Shown one piece after another: positions 11,334-25,532 of a DNA stretch of 64,000 nt (position 1 is its first letter; every line of letters begins with the position of its first letter). The stretch is from the NCBI GenBank assembly GCA_000442125.1, contig KE546966.1, forward strand, positions 644,969-708,968, given 5' to 3'. The translations under genes were made by a program, and so were the position numbers. Below the pieces are notes generated by a model. It was not told where the DNA came from, did not search any database, and was given only the letters and a program-made list of their open reading frames with translations. This stretch comes from Opeltia flavorubescens. Taxonomy: Eukaryota; Ascomycota; Lecanoromycetes; Teloschistales; Teloschistaceae.

Positions 11334-11924
11334 TGTTTGGTGTTGATTCTATATATGGTTATCTTCTTGTTTGTATTTCTTCCTGTCTCACTTATGAGTT
11401 CGGCAATTGGGATGGAGTGGCTTGGGATATTGTGTCCTCGGGCGGATGAAAAGTTCGAGCTGAAAATCTAACGGCTTTATTTGGGTTTGTTTTTGTAGCT
11501 GTAATACAAAAGTGTAACCATGATCTTGCAATTGAGATACTTGGAGCCTCTTAAATATTAAATGCTCTGACGTCTCTATGCTTTACGCAAAGGAATCTTC
11601 GGATAACTATTCAAAATACCAACATCAATATCGAAATCAATAAAAGATGTCCTTCGACTGATGAATCAGGACTCTCGATCAAAATGAGAAGTAATCATAC
11701 TTGTACAACGGGGTCCAATGTTTCCTCACTGTCGATATCTGTCTGACATGAGGGGCATCTTCCCGAGCCCCGCCAAAGATTTCCTCCTCACTCTGTAGCA
11801 AACCAGCAAACCGGAATTTTGTCTCACAAATTGACTCCCTTCCTATCCTACTTCTCTAGCATTTGACTTCGTTCTGCCCCATATTCTAGCTCACCTCATT
11901 GTCTTCGAAGAATCAGTGACAGCC
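11334..11924. other. intergenic, promoter of TPI1
   Basis: Holds the 3' end of the upstream gene and the TPI1 promoter. The last 150 bases are C/T-rich, as expected upstream of a highly expressed fungal glycolytic gene. No coding signal seen. Confidence 0.5.
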
Positions 11925-14237
<2,313 letters not shown>

Positions 14238-15673
14238 ATGACGCACAAACTCCCCCCTAATCTTCTTGCACTCTTCGCACCTCGCCCGGCCCTGCGCTAC
14301 CTTCCTCCTAATGATCATGCACCCGAGGAACGCAAAACTAGCTATGTCACCGGAATTGCGCAGTACTTGCCAGCACTCAAGGAGTACGAAGACATTCCTT
14401 TTGAGCCGACCGAGAGCTGGTTTGAGAAGAAGATTCGCATCAAAGCCGAAAAGCGTGAACGGCAGGCAGCTCTAGTAGATGGCGAACCCCCTAAAGAAGA
14501 GGATTCGCAAGTGAGGGGTGACGCCTTCAAAACATTATTCGTGTCCAGATTGAGCTATGATGTCAGTGAGAAGGATTTGGAGAGAGAATTCGGCAAGTTT
14601 GGAGCAATCGAGAGGGTGAGTGTTAATGCAATGTATTCGTGCTGTGGATCCCGGAGCTGACCTCACACTGCAGATACGCATCGTGACAGATACGCACGAA
14701 GGAAGCGGAGGAGAGGGAAAAGCTAAAAAGAAAAAGAAGAAACCGCATCGCGGATATGCATTCATTGTTTATGAGAGAGAAAGAGACATGAAGGGTATGT
14801 ATTATCCCCTTTTCCCACAGCTCTTTTTGAGAGACCAATCACACAAACCCTTATTATTCCTGTCATAATGACTGACACGTGAGCCTGGCTCATCGGGACG
14901 CTATAGAAGCCTATAAAGCCACAGACGGCATGGCAATCAAGGGTAGAAAAATCCTGGTGGACGTTGAGCGTGGTCGAACAGTCAAAGGTTGGCGACCTCG
15001 TCGACTAGGCGGCGGGTTAGGTGGCCGAGGCTACACAAGGGGACCTGCACGAGGACCAACCGGCTTTGCTGCTCCTGCTGGCCCAGGCGGTTATGGAGGT
15101 GGTTTCCGCGGCGGTTTTGGGGGTCCACCACGAGGTGGCTTCCGAGGCGGCTTCCGTGGCGGAGACAGAGGAGGTTATGGTGGCGGGGATAGAGGGGGCT
15201 TTGGTGGAGGAAGAGGAGGAATTGGCTATCAAGGCGGCGGTGGCTTTGGTGGAAGAGGTGGGTATGGAGGTGCTCCAAACGGTTACGGTAGTCCCGCACC
15301 TCCTCCTAACGCTCCTGCTGGCCCTGGGGGGCGTGGTGGCTTCGGTGGTGGGTATGGTGGCTCGCCAGTTAACGGTGGCATGAACGGCCCTGCTCCAGTG
15401 GACAGTCGCGGTGGGTATGGTGATCCAAGACGCTCATATGACGACAGATCCTCTTACCGTGGAGGTGGCTCCGGTGGGTATCCGGATCGCGGTGACAATC
15501 GCTCAGGAGGTTTCACCGGTAGCAACCGTGAACCAGTAAGACCTAGGGAACCCGGAGGGTATGGCGATCGAGACCGCCTTGCTGGTCGCCCAAGAGAGGA
15601 TGACTACGGCAGTCGAAAAAGGTATCACGAGGGTGATGGATACGACGATTCACGCAGCAAACGAAGGTATTGA
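14238..15673 (+). CDS. SNP1: U1 snRNP 70 kDa protein
   Basis: U1 snRNP-specific protein that binds stem-loop I of U1 snRNA and helps recognise 5' splice sites in the nucleus. Exons 14238..14615, 14674..14794 and 14907..15673 give 421 residues. The start [17 protein letters not shown] is the family's conserved N-terminal motif. The RRM follows, with RNP2 LFVSRL and RNP1 RGYAFIVY, interrupted by a lysine run (KKKKKK) in the loop before RNP1. After the RRM comes the hallmark [20 protein letters not shown]. The tail from about residue 205 is an RGG/glycine-rich domain ending in a charged [11 protein letters not shown] segment. The third exon start was chosen at 14907 because it gives [12 protein letters not shown], matching the family's RDMKAAYK; an apparent earlier frame opening at 14879 has no compatible acceptor. 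Confidence 0.92.
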
Positions 15674-16307
15674 TCATTACACGACATCAACGGTTTGTCG
15701 GTAAGATCCCTTCGTTCTCAGCCTTTTCTTCCCAAGTACAAGGGTAAGATCATCGAGATCATCTGTCTTGCCTGGCGTTTCATGGGTAAGACACAGCATT
15801 CATCGACAATGGCAGCGACTCGACTACACCAGCCTCTCGATATTAGTATTTCTGGCGAACCAGTCGACACCACTCTTCAAGCGTTGCACCATAATTAAGC
15901 CCACACCTTCGGACGACTAATCAAGTACGCTGCAAGGGAAGGTGCTATATATTTTGCTTTCTTACTTTTCTTCGATTCATGTACTGTGGTAAGTATGTAC
16001 TTTAAGAATCTTGCCAATAGCTGGCGTTCGAGGTAAGGGCAGGTAAAAGCGTCTGGGTTCATCTCGACGACTGTCATACTGACCCAGATAATATTCGTCC
16101 TTGGTACTTACAATTGGATTTTGGAAGGTAGCTGTCTTTTGTAAGTAAGGAACGGATTGACCCTCGCAGCTACAATATAGCTCGACTGCACACTTTTAGA
16201 TGGCGCTTCGCAGTTAGCACCTCAAGGCGATGCACGAACTCCTTAACGCCTCGCTTCAACTTTGCACGGAAGGGCATCGGCATACTCATTCAAAGCACAT
16301 GGTCTGT
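15674..16307. other. intergenic between converging genes
   Basis: Tail-to-tail gap between U1-70K (+) and MRT4 (-). It should hold both 3' untranslated regions. No coding signal seen. Confidence 0.5.
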
Positions 16308-17210
16308 TCATGTCTGGTCATCAAATCCCTCGAACGTCTCATCATCAGCAGCCGTCTCAATCTCCATAGCCTGATTCCCTTGTCCCCCGCCACCGCCATC
16401 CATTGCTCCTTTCACAACCTCTATCTGTCCTGTCTCTTTGACCCACCATGCCCTTATCTCTACCCCAAACTCTGCCATGGTGACCCCGAACATCTTCAAG
16501 AGTGTCGTCTGACCACTCCCAAGCACATCGCCCTCCTTACACACCTCAAATGGTTCATCCAATTCCACTCTGCCCTTCACTAACCTTGTCGGGACACCAA
16601 GCTTCCGCAAAGTGGGCTCTATGCTGTGCGCCAGAGGAACATCTTCTAATTCGGGTATTTCTCCAGCACGGGTATACAACATTCCTGCTGGGAGGGTGAA
16701 GGAGCGGGTGGAAAGAATGCCGGCGCGGGCGTAGGAAAGCGGGTGAAAGGCTGAGAAATAGGAGATTACTGACTCTGGGTCTCGATGTGAAAATATGAGG
16801 CCACAAGGGCCGGTGAGGTGCGCGGAAAGGAGGGAGGTGGAAGGATAGGGTTCTGTGGAGGGGGAGTCGCCGAGAGCTTTCGCCATGACACGGGTTTTGC
16901 CAAAGAACATTCTGTAGGAGTATAGTTAATGGGATAGTACAGGGTATTGAGGTTCTAAAATATGAAGCGTTTGGAGGAGAAAGACGACACATCTTGGTAG
17001 AGTGTGAGTAGCATACCGACTATCACTCGCCAATTCTGCCCTTACGTCCTTCAGATAATTATTCCGCATGTTCTCGACGCTGAATACGTAGATGTAGGGG
17101 TATTGTGGTATGCATTCTCGAATATTGGCGTACAGGCGAATGGTGAGTTCTTTGCCTTTTTTCGCTGTTTTTGTCAGGTGGACTACTTTCGCACGTTTTG
17201 ATTTTGGCAT
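16308..17210 (-). CDS. MRT4: ribosome assembly factor Mrt4
   Basis: Nucleolar paralogue of ribosomal stalk protein P0 that occupies the P0 site on pre-60S particles until it is exchanged. Exons 17210..17017 and 16911..16308 give 265 residues. The start [21 protein letters not shown] is the Mrt4 signature; longer upstream open frame is ignored because this ATG fits the family. The junction reads [18 protein letters not shown], the conserved stalk-protein rRNA-binding motif. The C-terminus ([18 protein letters not shown]) is acidic and lacks the P-protein stalk tail, as expected for Mrt4 as opposed to P0. It is head-to-head with MDM10, with 281 bases between starts. Confidence 0.92.
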
Positions 17211-17491
17211 CGCGATTGCTTTGCTGTAATAATCCGGGCGGAGGCTGCAAGTGAAAAGATTATAGAACCTGAACGTTTTGAGGAATAAGACATCTAACTT
17301 TTGATAGGGCTGGCTTTCAGTGGGTACGCGGAATGTGCGGAATCTTGGATACCTCGGATAGCGATAGGTCGGTCCTCTCAGAGCTATTTGACTTCTAACC
17401 ATGGGGCGCACGGTGAGAAGCTATTCGATACGAGATCAAGCATCTTCATCACCGGTCCAATGATGAGGCCACTCATTCAATCAACCCGAAA
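17211..17491. promoter_or_regulatory. bidirectional promoter MRT4 / MDM10
   Basis: Only 281 bases separate the two diverging start codons, so promoters and both 5' leaders must share this DNA. No specific factor site is claimed. Confidence 0.6.
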
Positions 17492-18852
17492 ATGTTGGAT
17501 TTCATGGAATATGTCCAGAACGCCTTCTACGACGCATCGCATTGGAACCGCAACAACTCCTATGGGGCTCTGACAGCGTCCTCTCAAGGCGAGAATTTGA
17601 TCTTCTATCTACAGTTCGCATTCATACTTACTAACTCTCTGCTTCAGCCCTCCTTGACTTCCCAACTCCTCTCGGTCTCCGCCTCCACATCTCCTCCCTA
17701 TCAACCTCCCACTTCGCATCCTCCTACACCCTTGCCTCCACTGGCCTCCTCTCCGGCTCCCTGTCCTACCTCTACACATCCTTACCCCTCCCCTCTCTTT
17801 CCTCAGCGACCCGATCCCTCCCCCTCCCAGCCTTCACACCAACAAGTTACCGCCGGCTCCTACCCCTGCGCCCCCCCGACCTGTCCTGGTGGTGGGAGAT
17901 ATGGCACGCGGGCAAACGGATCGATACGCGCGATGCATTACTTTACGGGCGGCTGTACCTCCCGCGAAGCACGTTGGAAGCGCTTTACCTCAGGAGATTG
18001 AGCCCCACGAGCTTGCTGAAAATCAACGCGGTAAGCGATGCGAGGTTGCCGAATGGAGGCTCTGCGCTCGCGCTGCTGGCGCAAGACCGGGGCAAGTGGA
18101 GCGCAGAGTATATGTATAGCACTGACAGCGCGCTCTTGGGCGTGAGGGGTTTGTACAACTTTGGACCAGATCCTAGATTAGCCGGGGATGATGGGATTAT
18201 GGCGTTGGCGCCAACTGTGGAGGGAGGGGCGGCGATGGCGCCCAGGTCGACTGTAGCGCGCCTGAAGGAGAAAGAGGCGAGGGAGCAAGTGAGCAGGTGC
18301 AGCGCAGGGGCTGAGGTGTATTATGGGTTGTTGAACAAGAGCGGCGGAATGAGCACGGGGATCAGATTCACGACGCTACCGGCACATACGGGATTTCCGT
18401 ACACGATGACTCTGACACTGAATCCCCTGATGGGGAATCTGAGTTCGTCATATAGCGTGCGGGCTGGCGAGCTACTGAGCTTGAGCTCGAGATTCGATTT
18501 CAACGTCTATAGCTATGAGAGTGGTGTGGTGATGGGGATGGAGCTTTGGAAACTGAGGGACTTGGGTGGACGGGATGAGAAGCTTTCGCGGGAGGAAGAG
18601 AAGAGACTCGCGGACGCTAAGAGGACGATTGAGACTGGGAGGAGAAAGGGCTTGTTTGACGAGGAGGATGTTCGGGGAGGGGACGACGTGGCTGGGTGTC
18701 TGAAGGCGAGGGTAGATCAGCGGGGAAATGTGGGCTTGCTCTGGGAAGGGAGGATCAAGGAATTGGTGTACAGCTGTGGAGCGTCTATTGATTTGAAAGG
18801 CGGTAAGGATATTGTTAACGGCGTTGGTTTAGAGTTGCAATATTCGTCATAA
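17492..18852 (+). CDS. MDM10: mitochondrial outer-membrane beta-barrel Mdm10
   Basis: Beta-barrel of the mitochondrial outer membrane that belongs to the ERMES ER-mitochondria tether and also to the SAM assembly machinery. The N-terminus MLDFMEYVQNAFYDASHWN is the family signature. Exons 17492..17588 and 17648..18852 give 433 residues. The join is forced: the only donor giving the conserved ALTASSQ/ALLDFPTP sequence is a GC (AAG/GCGAGA), with a normal CTAAC branch site and CAG acceptor. The alternating-hydrophobicity strands (for example LNPLMGNLSSSYSVRAG, near residue 300) and the C-terminal ...VNGVGLELQYSS, a terminal strand resembling a beta-signal, are as expected. Pro/Ser-rich loops near residues 60-110 are variable in the family. 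Codon use from 17.9 to 18.8 kb is noticeably GC-rich. Confidence 0.9.
17589..17647 (+). other. non-canonical GC-AG intron in MDM10
   Basis: 59-nt intron with donor GCGAGA and acceptor CTTCAG; branch-site candidate CTAAC about 17 nt before the acceptor. The possible GT donor a few bases upstream gives a frame that stops at once, so the GC donor is the only option consistent with the conserved protein. Confidence 0.8.
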
Positions 18853-19471
18853 AATTGACTGCTCAGATATACCCAGAAGCTCGGGGAGAGAAATCTCGTA
18901 TGGACTAGTATGATGTAGGAGCTCCGTCGAATGGCGATCGTATAACCTCTATTCGTAGGCGTGGCGATCAAAAAGACATCTTCGGAGTTCTGATCGCCTG
19001 ATAGACTGAGGACTGTCAGGTCAATAAGACTTCGCTAAACAAACTCCAAGAGGGCACGAATCGACCACTGTTGCCAGGGAAAGGGTTTCAAGACTCCTTT
19101 TGGACCTGTACGTGAAGTAGGACGCAGCAGCCTATGCTTCGGATATGGTGCGTCATGCAGCGATCAAGATACCTATGTTTGCAAGTCAGAATTGGTGCTC
19201 CGGTTCCAATAGTAAATCGAAAAAGGCGTTATACAGCAATTCGACGTACCGAGATTCTGGGTTCAGAATTGCGAGCTGAAAGAATTTCAGGTATACGATA
19301 AGTACCAGAATACATTTCTGCAAAATCGGTCTTCTGTACTTCTTTTCCTCCAATGAGGAAGCGCGTAAAACATGACTACAAGCCTCACAGGTTTGTACTC
19401 TGTCTTTGCCGGTTTTGGCCGCGGCAGTGCGTGATTGCTGGCTAATGTTTGATGGTATCGTATGACATCGG
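18853..19471. other. intergenic between converging genes
   Basis: Gap between the MDM10 stop and the stop of the PH-domain gene. No coding signal; expected to hold both 3' untranslated regions. Confidence 0.5.
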
Positions 19472-20714
19472 TCAGATTGCGGACATCTTCCCAGCCTCCC
19501 GCCGCCGAGCGAGTTGACTTGCGATTGCTCCTAGCCACTTGGTGAGAGCCTCCTCACTTTGAGCGCAGCATCGAAGAGTTTTGTCCTCGGTGATGATCTG
19601 CATGCAATGGGACTTGCTCCTCGAAAGGGGATCAATCTCAACAGCGTCGATGATATTCGATAGAGGTATGATCAATTGGGCGGCGTATTCTTCATCATTC
19701 TTGTAAAATGCGAGATTCTTTGGACGGAGGACAACCCATAACTTCTTCCACTGCCTAACGCCCCCTGTGGACTTGAGAATCAAGAGGTATCCATGCCACA
19801 CTACCCGCTCATCTTCCTGTGTTTGTATGTTACTTGAATGACTGGCGCTGCGAGCAGCATTATTGTGGGTGGATGACAGAACTACAGGGCCAGGACCTGA
19901 TACCGACCGTGTCTTACGATGGGCAAGCGGTTGATAATGTGCTTGAGAATAGCTTTGCTGTGGAGTATCAGACCAATCAGAATAGGTGCCAGCTTCATCT
20001 CCAGAGTAATCCAGCATCTGGGGGATTTTGACCCCATCTCTCGTAGTTGATGGTCGTCCAGGAATATCGAGAGGTTCAGGCGAGCTTGACGCAAACCTCT
20101 CGTGTTCCTGAAATTCTGTTCTCGCTGATCGCCCATGCTCACTAGCATTGAGGGCGGATCTGCCTTCGTCCACTTCAGTAAAGCCTTGCTCTTCTTCATC
20201 AATACGAGCCTCCTTCCTGATAAGCTCTACCCATAACTTCGCACCGTCCTTGTCCTGGGCTTGAAAATGATAGCTTCGCGCGGGAGAATACAGGGCAAAC
20301 AGATGATCCCTGCGACCTTTAGGGTCCCTCAACTGAGCAACAGCATTCAAGTCAGACAGATTTATTTGCTTAGAAAGACGCTCTTCATGAGATGTCTTGT
20401 AGAGAGACAAAAGGTTAGGACGTAAGACGAGATATATTTTCTTCCATTGCTGAATCATACGTAATCAGAAAAGATACTATAGAGAAGGCAGTTGGGTTTA
20501 CTTTTGTCTTCTTGGTACGTTTGTACACTTCCCCACTTCTAAGGACTCTGTCGAACTCGAAGCTGCCGTTCTGGTTGACGGGGGAGAAGGTATCGATTCT
20601 GGCTTCACCGACTAGTCTCGAAGTACCGATTGCAGGAGGTATTTGTATTTGTGATTTCGGAAGGAAATCTGCTTTGGTGAAGCCAGGCGTCTGCTGGGTA
20701 ACAGTGTCTGTCAT
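19472..20714 (-). CDS. tandem PH-domain protein (Opy1-like)
   Basis: Predicted phosphoinositide-binding protein with two pleckstrin homology domains, the architecture of yeast Opy1. Exons 20714..20502 and 20449..19472 join as KRTKKTK/QWKKIYLVLRP, 396 residues. PH1 covers about 62-168, with the strand QWKKIYLVLRPNLLSLYK and a closing helix DGAKLWVELIRKEA. A disordered Ser/Pro-rich linker follows. PH2 covers about 287-385 (HGYLLILK, RQWKKLWVVLRPKNLAFYK, closing helix EEALTKWLGAIASQLARR). The central Trp-Lys-Lys and the C-terminal helix tryptophan are present in both. I assign it to the PH superfamily with confidence; orthology to Opy1 is inference from the two-PH layout. Opy1 is linked to PI(4,5)P2 signalling in yeast. 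Confidence 0.85.
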
Positions 20715-21999
20715 ACTGGTTGAGGTGACTTGTTTCTGTAATTTTCGGTAGTATAGTCAAGTGAGGAAACTATAATTGCTTTGCCGAGCGAAATCATCGT
20801 AATGACAGTACAAGGATAGAAGAGGGCAATCCTCTCTCTTCGTGAGTGAATTGAGTTCATCCAGGTACCCATGCTGTTTACTAAATTGGGTATGATTCGA
20901 AGCTAATACTGATTAGGATTAGAGTGAGATTAATCCCGCCTTTCTATCTTATGTAATCTTACTAGGTTCTACTCTGCTCACGAAGGCATTGCATTTGTAT
21001 AGCCGGATAAAATTCCTTACTGAATGGAATATCAATTTCAAATGTAGTGTGACTCATTAGACGACAAAAAAAGAAGGTTACCAGTCACATTAACACTTAC
21101 ACCGTTCGTCTGGCATGTTCAGATCAATATCTACACAGAGTGATGTCCAGCATGGCTTTGTAGGTAAATCGTGGCATCTCTTTTAGCAGTATTTATCACA
21201 GTAAAGGAAATGATTGTCGACTCGTTAAGAACACTCTCATTCCATGTCCAAGCTCCCGCCATTCCCGTTTCCATGGAGCTTTACTCGTAATAGGTCTTCC
21301 CGTTATTTAAATATATCATGCTTGATGCTTGTATCAAGTAAGAAATTATCGCCTCACACAAAACAACAGGTGGTAATGCTAGACCGGAATTACGTACTGG
21401 CATGTATTATTTACGTGGTCTTTCGTTCGACAATCGCCAGAGTCCCTTGATGTTGTTTTGGAAGGCCAGATAAAGAAATTGCCATGGCTAGGGCCTTTGA
21501 AACCCGAGATCTTTGGGCTGGCGCTTACGATGTAATTCAGGGACGTTTCGGGATTGGAAAAGTTGTGGCATAGGAGCACAGCTGTTTCATGGGGAACTAC
21601 ATCAGCATCTTGGTTTCGGGCATTACAAGATGGCACGATGGTGGACGTCAAGAAGGCTTAGCTCTCTAGTTATGTGAAAGTCTGTATGTGGCTTAACCCA
21701 GACAGCTTGGAACGTGAATCCAGATTACTTTCAGATCCATGATCTCCTGCGTGGGTTCTCTGTGAATTCGAAATCGTAAATCTTATCGAATACCCCACAA
21801 CGAAGGCGTTCATCGCTGAACAGCGAGTCGGCTCGGAATGTTTCAAACACCTTTACCGACGACACGATGCAGTATGCACTGCCACTTGTATTGCTTGAGA
21901 CCACATTGCTTGAACTTCCGAGAAACTAAATTAATGTGGAATTGGAACTTTCTTAATTTCAGAAAATGTGATTCCTTAGAATGATGAATTGTCAGAAAG
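20715..21999. other. intergenic, promoters of PH-protein and bestrophin genes
   Basis: The flanking genes diverge, so both promoters lie in this 1.3 kb. Composition is AT-rich (about 20760-21240). A 90-codon minus-strand frame (21379-21651) shows no domain and is not called. Confidence 0.5.
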
Positions 22000-23368
22000 A
22001 TGCCGACGCTTTCTGAGGGAAATGAAGATGGAAGGCACCACCAACGGACTCCCACAATTCCCTTTGCACGAACGTCTCGACATAAACCTCGAAGGTAGGC
22101 CAATTTCCGTCTAACAAGTTGTCAAGATTTCATACTGATACCCGTTACAGATGGCCACTTGCCCTTCGATTCATTAAGGGCGCTATACATGGAGCGATAT
22201 ATCTCCCTGTGCTCTTACATGCAGCATTCGCTGCTCTAATAGTTGCCCTTGATCGCAATGTTCAAGATCTGGGCCTCCCTTCCAGTATCGTATGTAATTG
22301 TCCTGTCCCAACGCATCGAATTCCCAAGATTGACCTAGCGTTCCAGATCCCCAGTCTCTCAATTGTCGTTGGTTTGATGCTGGTATGTTCACCTCTTCTT
22401 CTGAAGACATGTCATATCCACTTGTCAGCGGTTGATGAAATCTCTAGGTCTTCCGTAACCAAACCTCCTACAACCGTTTCTGGGATGGCCGCAACCATCT
22501 CACCGTCATAATCACCTCCGTCCGTAACCTTACCCGTTCCTTCCTCGCCAATTCCCATCGCGCCCCGCTCGGCGATCGTATGGAGACCGAGCGCATCATC
22601 CGCATCCTCATTGCCATTCTGTACGCCACTAAAAATCATCTCCGCGCCAGCTGGGGCGCCGACATTATCCCTGGAACGGCAATCAATCCTTCCACTGGGA
22701 CCGCTACATTAACCCCTGAATACAGCGACTTACTACCGAAGGGTCTTTATGGGTGTGATGATCGGGGATTAGGATTGGTGCTGCAATTGACGTTCTTTGT
22801 AGAACAGTATATTAAGCGGGGCCATGACGCGGGGTGGTACCATGCTCCGCAAGCCAGCCAGATGCAGGTACAGTTGAATGGCTTGGTGGATGCTTATGGG
22901 CGGATGGAGACAATACGGCTGACGCCGATTCCGATTGCTCATTTGTATGCTTTCTGGCCCCTCGGATGCAGAAAATGAACGAAGCTCAGTGGCTGACATT
23001 CCCTGTTCAACAGGATCCACCAGAAACAAGTCCTTGCGCTCTTCGGCTGTGTTCTACCCTTCGCCCTGGTTGATAAGATAGACTATTGGGCTATTCCTGT
23101 CGTTAGTCTCGTCATGTTTACACTCTACGGCATCGATGGTATAGGAACTCAGTTGGAGGATCCGTTCGGATACGACAGGAATGATATAAAGATGGATTTC
23201 ATCGTTGAGGACATTAGAGCGGAGATCACTGTACTCTTGGAAGAATGGAAACGGGCAGGTCAGCCCGGTCATGATATGTTTATAGGAAAAAGGCATGGAG
23301 CCGGTGGTATTAGTGGAGGTGTGCAAGTCGGGGATTTTGGTGCGGAAGATGCGAATGGCGTGACATGA
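22000..23368 (+). CDS. bestrophin-like chloride channel (UPF0187)
   Basis: Membrane protein of the bestrophin/UPF0187 family, predicted anion channel. Five exons: 22000..22094, 22151..22289, 22347..22382, 22448..22944 and 23014..23368, for 373 residues; the third exon is only 36 nt. The signature VFRNQTSYNRFWDGR is present near residue 91. Hydrophobic segments are AIYLPVLLHAAFAALIVAL and SLSIVVGLMLV at the N-terminus and VLALFGCVLPFALVDKI...AIPVVSLVMFTLYG near the C-terminus, with LIHQKQVLALFG in the expected place. The motif EDPFGYDRNDIKMD is the Asp/Glu-rich C-terminal bestrophin motif that in animal members binds calcium or shapes the pore. Exon 1 (residues 1-31) is not conserved, so the start is the least certain part. 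Localisation cannot be read from sequence. Confidence 0.86.
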
Positions 23369-23549
23369 GATTGAAAGGGTGACATAGGAAGTATGATGAT
23401 TAGACGAGTCAAGGAAACAAACAACCGCTATAACGATATCATTGTCATCTTCATGTATTTAAATTGATAAGACTGCACAAGACAGTAAATAGAGATCTAA
23501 AGCCTCTTGGACCCAAAGTCCGAATAGTCAGCATCAAGATAAAAACAGG

Positions 23550-25293
23550 CTACAATGGTGTTTCTACAGATGCTAGAACATCCTCGACTATGGACTCTGG
23601 GGTCAAACTCTCAAGATACGCTCTTACAGCTTCGAGGTCGCTTCCATACTGTAAGCTTCGTTCTCTCTCAGGGACGGTCAAAATAATCCGATGAGGATAT
23701 ATCTTTCGAGCTGCTATTGCGACTAATGAGGGCGTGACGTATGTGAGGCCATGTAGGGGTGCTAGGCATCTGGAGGGAATTCAGCACGCCTGTCAGACGC
23801 TGGTCCAAAAGTGGATATACTTGACTAAACTATTGAAGGAGATTGTAGCTCGAGGGGTAATCCCTCCGTCGACTGCTCGATGCACTCGCAAGAAAGTGAC
23901 AATGTTCTGGAGGTAGCATCTGACTTCTGCAGTCATTGTAACGTCCTCGATCTGGCGTCCTATTGCTTGTATTTCCTAATGAAACGTAAGCGATGACCGT
24001 CACATGGAACAGGGTATGATTCACGGCTTCGGAAAAATGTCGTTCCATGCTTTCCTTTGGCTTTCCGACCACGGATTTGCGTACGACAGACGATGAAGAG
24101 GAACTGTCATCCTCGATCCATTCGGATGCAGATTCTATGTTCGGGAGACCATCTTCAAGGTCGTGGTAATGGGACATGAATATATGATCATTCTGCATCT
24201 TCTTAGCAGGGAGGTTGCTTGAGCCATTGCCGTCTTCATACCAGGTGTTTGTTTAACGACGGGCCCGCAATATCCTGCAGAAAGACGATGCAGAAGCCTT
24301 TTGGTGCTGTAAAGACATTTGTATTGACATATACACGTTTCGACCTGATGAGCTGGGTATGGTGAGTACGAATGATTAAGCATGATGTAAGCACTGACCT
24401 CTAGAGCCTGGATTTGTAGCTCATAGTCCGCTAAATTCAAATTCTTGAGGATGAGAACATCTGCTATCCTCAGCTCTTGTGAACCTGGCCCCAATCCCTT
24501 GGAATGTTCTGCTTGGGCAGTTCTTGAAACTAGCGTGAGATTTGTAGTATCTTTAGCTGAGTGGCTCCCTTCTGGAACCTGGAGACAATAGTTAACCTAG
24601 TATATTTCATACCCTTAGATCAGAAAAAATTTTCAATCAGGAACGTCAATGTCAATATGATGATAGTTTGGTTGGTGACAGATCTCCAAGCTCTAACATT
24701 TACATATCTCTAGTCTGAGAACAAGAAGTTGCAGTCACGAGTATCTTCCCTATCTTATTAGAAGATTGGTTGGGAATTAGAGACATGAAAGGTTTCTCAA
24801 GTGATTTCAGACTCGCCGTTCAGTGGCTACGGGTTTTAAGCACGACCTACCTATGCTTAGACTCCGAGATGGTGGAGTGAAAAACAACGATGAGACAGCC
24901 TACGTTACCGAGACGCTCGTGCAGAAGAATGAGAACTAAGCCATAACTCAGACACCTACTTCAATTATATTGATATCGTCTGTGATATCGGCTGTCTTAG
25001 ACGTAACCAGCAAGCCATTGGTAAATTCAACCCATGTAGTTTCTGCACTACATTCAATCAAAGCAGGAACACGATCGAAGATAGTCGGTGAAATCTGATT
25101 GATGATTCAGCAAGAAATGAAAAGCAGTTGCCACAGAAAAAAACCGCACGAGCTGTAATTCTTGTCCAAGAGCATCTACAACATCCTCTTCTGACTGGAT
25201 CAAGCAATGTTCATGGGCTATGAAGCTTAGAAGCAGTGCAAGCTCTAGGCCGCTAAGTCCTTCGATCTTGTTACTCAAGTCAACAGTGGACAT
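23550..25293 (-). CDS. fungal 'magnesium chelatase'-type protein
   Basis: Seven exons rebuilt by hand: 25293..25150, 25094..24960, 24578..24399, 24352..24242, 24192..24025, 23975..23821 and 23769..23550, for about 370 residues. The N-terminus IEGLSGLELALLLSFIAHEHCLI, the block IADVLILKNLN..QIQALELIRSKRVY, HYHDLEDGLPN and the C-terminal AEVRCYLQNIVTFLRVHRAV..TPRAT..LAPLHGLTYVTPSLVAIAARKIYPHRI match a fungal family usually labelled magnesium chelatase. The helical C-terminal part resembles the lid of ChlI/MoxR AAA+ proteins. I see no Walker A (GxxxxGK) or Walker B motif, so ATPase or chelatase activity is doubtful and the label is inherited, not shown. Intron 2 is unusually long (381 nt) and may hide a further exon. 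Start codons of this gene and VPS16 lie 239 bases apart, head-to-head. Confidence 0.78.
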
Positions 25294-25532
25294 TTACGTG
25301 CCTCTTGCTAGATGAAATCGAAGGCAGGAAAGGTATTAAGTGGCTGGATTACAATCTGGGCATGCCACCCACTCGGGTTACGTCATAGTAGATTTATCAA
25401 GAGCGTATTCGTAAAATGCCTTCTCCACTGCTCTTCATGATCACCCACGTATATTCTGTTTCAACAGTGCGGACAAACTATACTATGCGGTAGCATGCAG
25501 CGAGAAAGCTTTCAATTGAAATTATCTGGTCA
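25294..25532. promoter_or_regulatory. bidirectional promoter, chelatase-like gene / VPS16
   Basis: 239 bases between diverging start codons; both promoters and leaders must be here. No specific sites claimed. Confidence 0.55.

Noticed and set aside
14879-14906. alternative start of U1-70K exon 3
   Set aside because: The frame is open from 14879 but the acceptor before 14884 is out of phase with exon 2; the acceptor at 14906 gives the conserved RDMK/EAYK join.
21379-21651. 90-codon minus-strand frame
   Set aside because: No domain, high Cys/Ser/Pro mix typical of non-coding frame; located in the shared promoter region.
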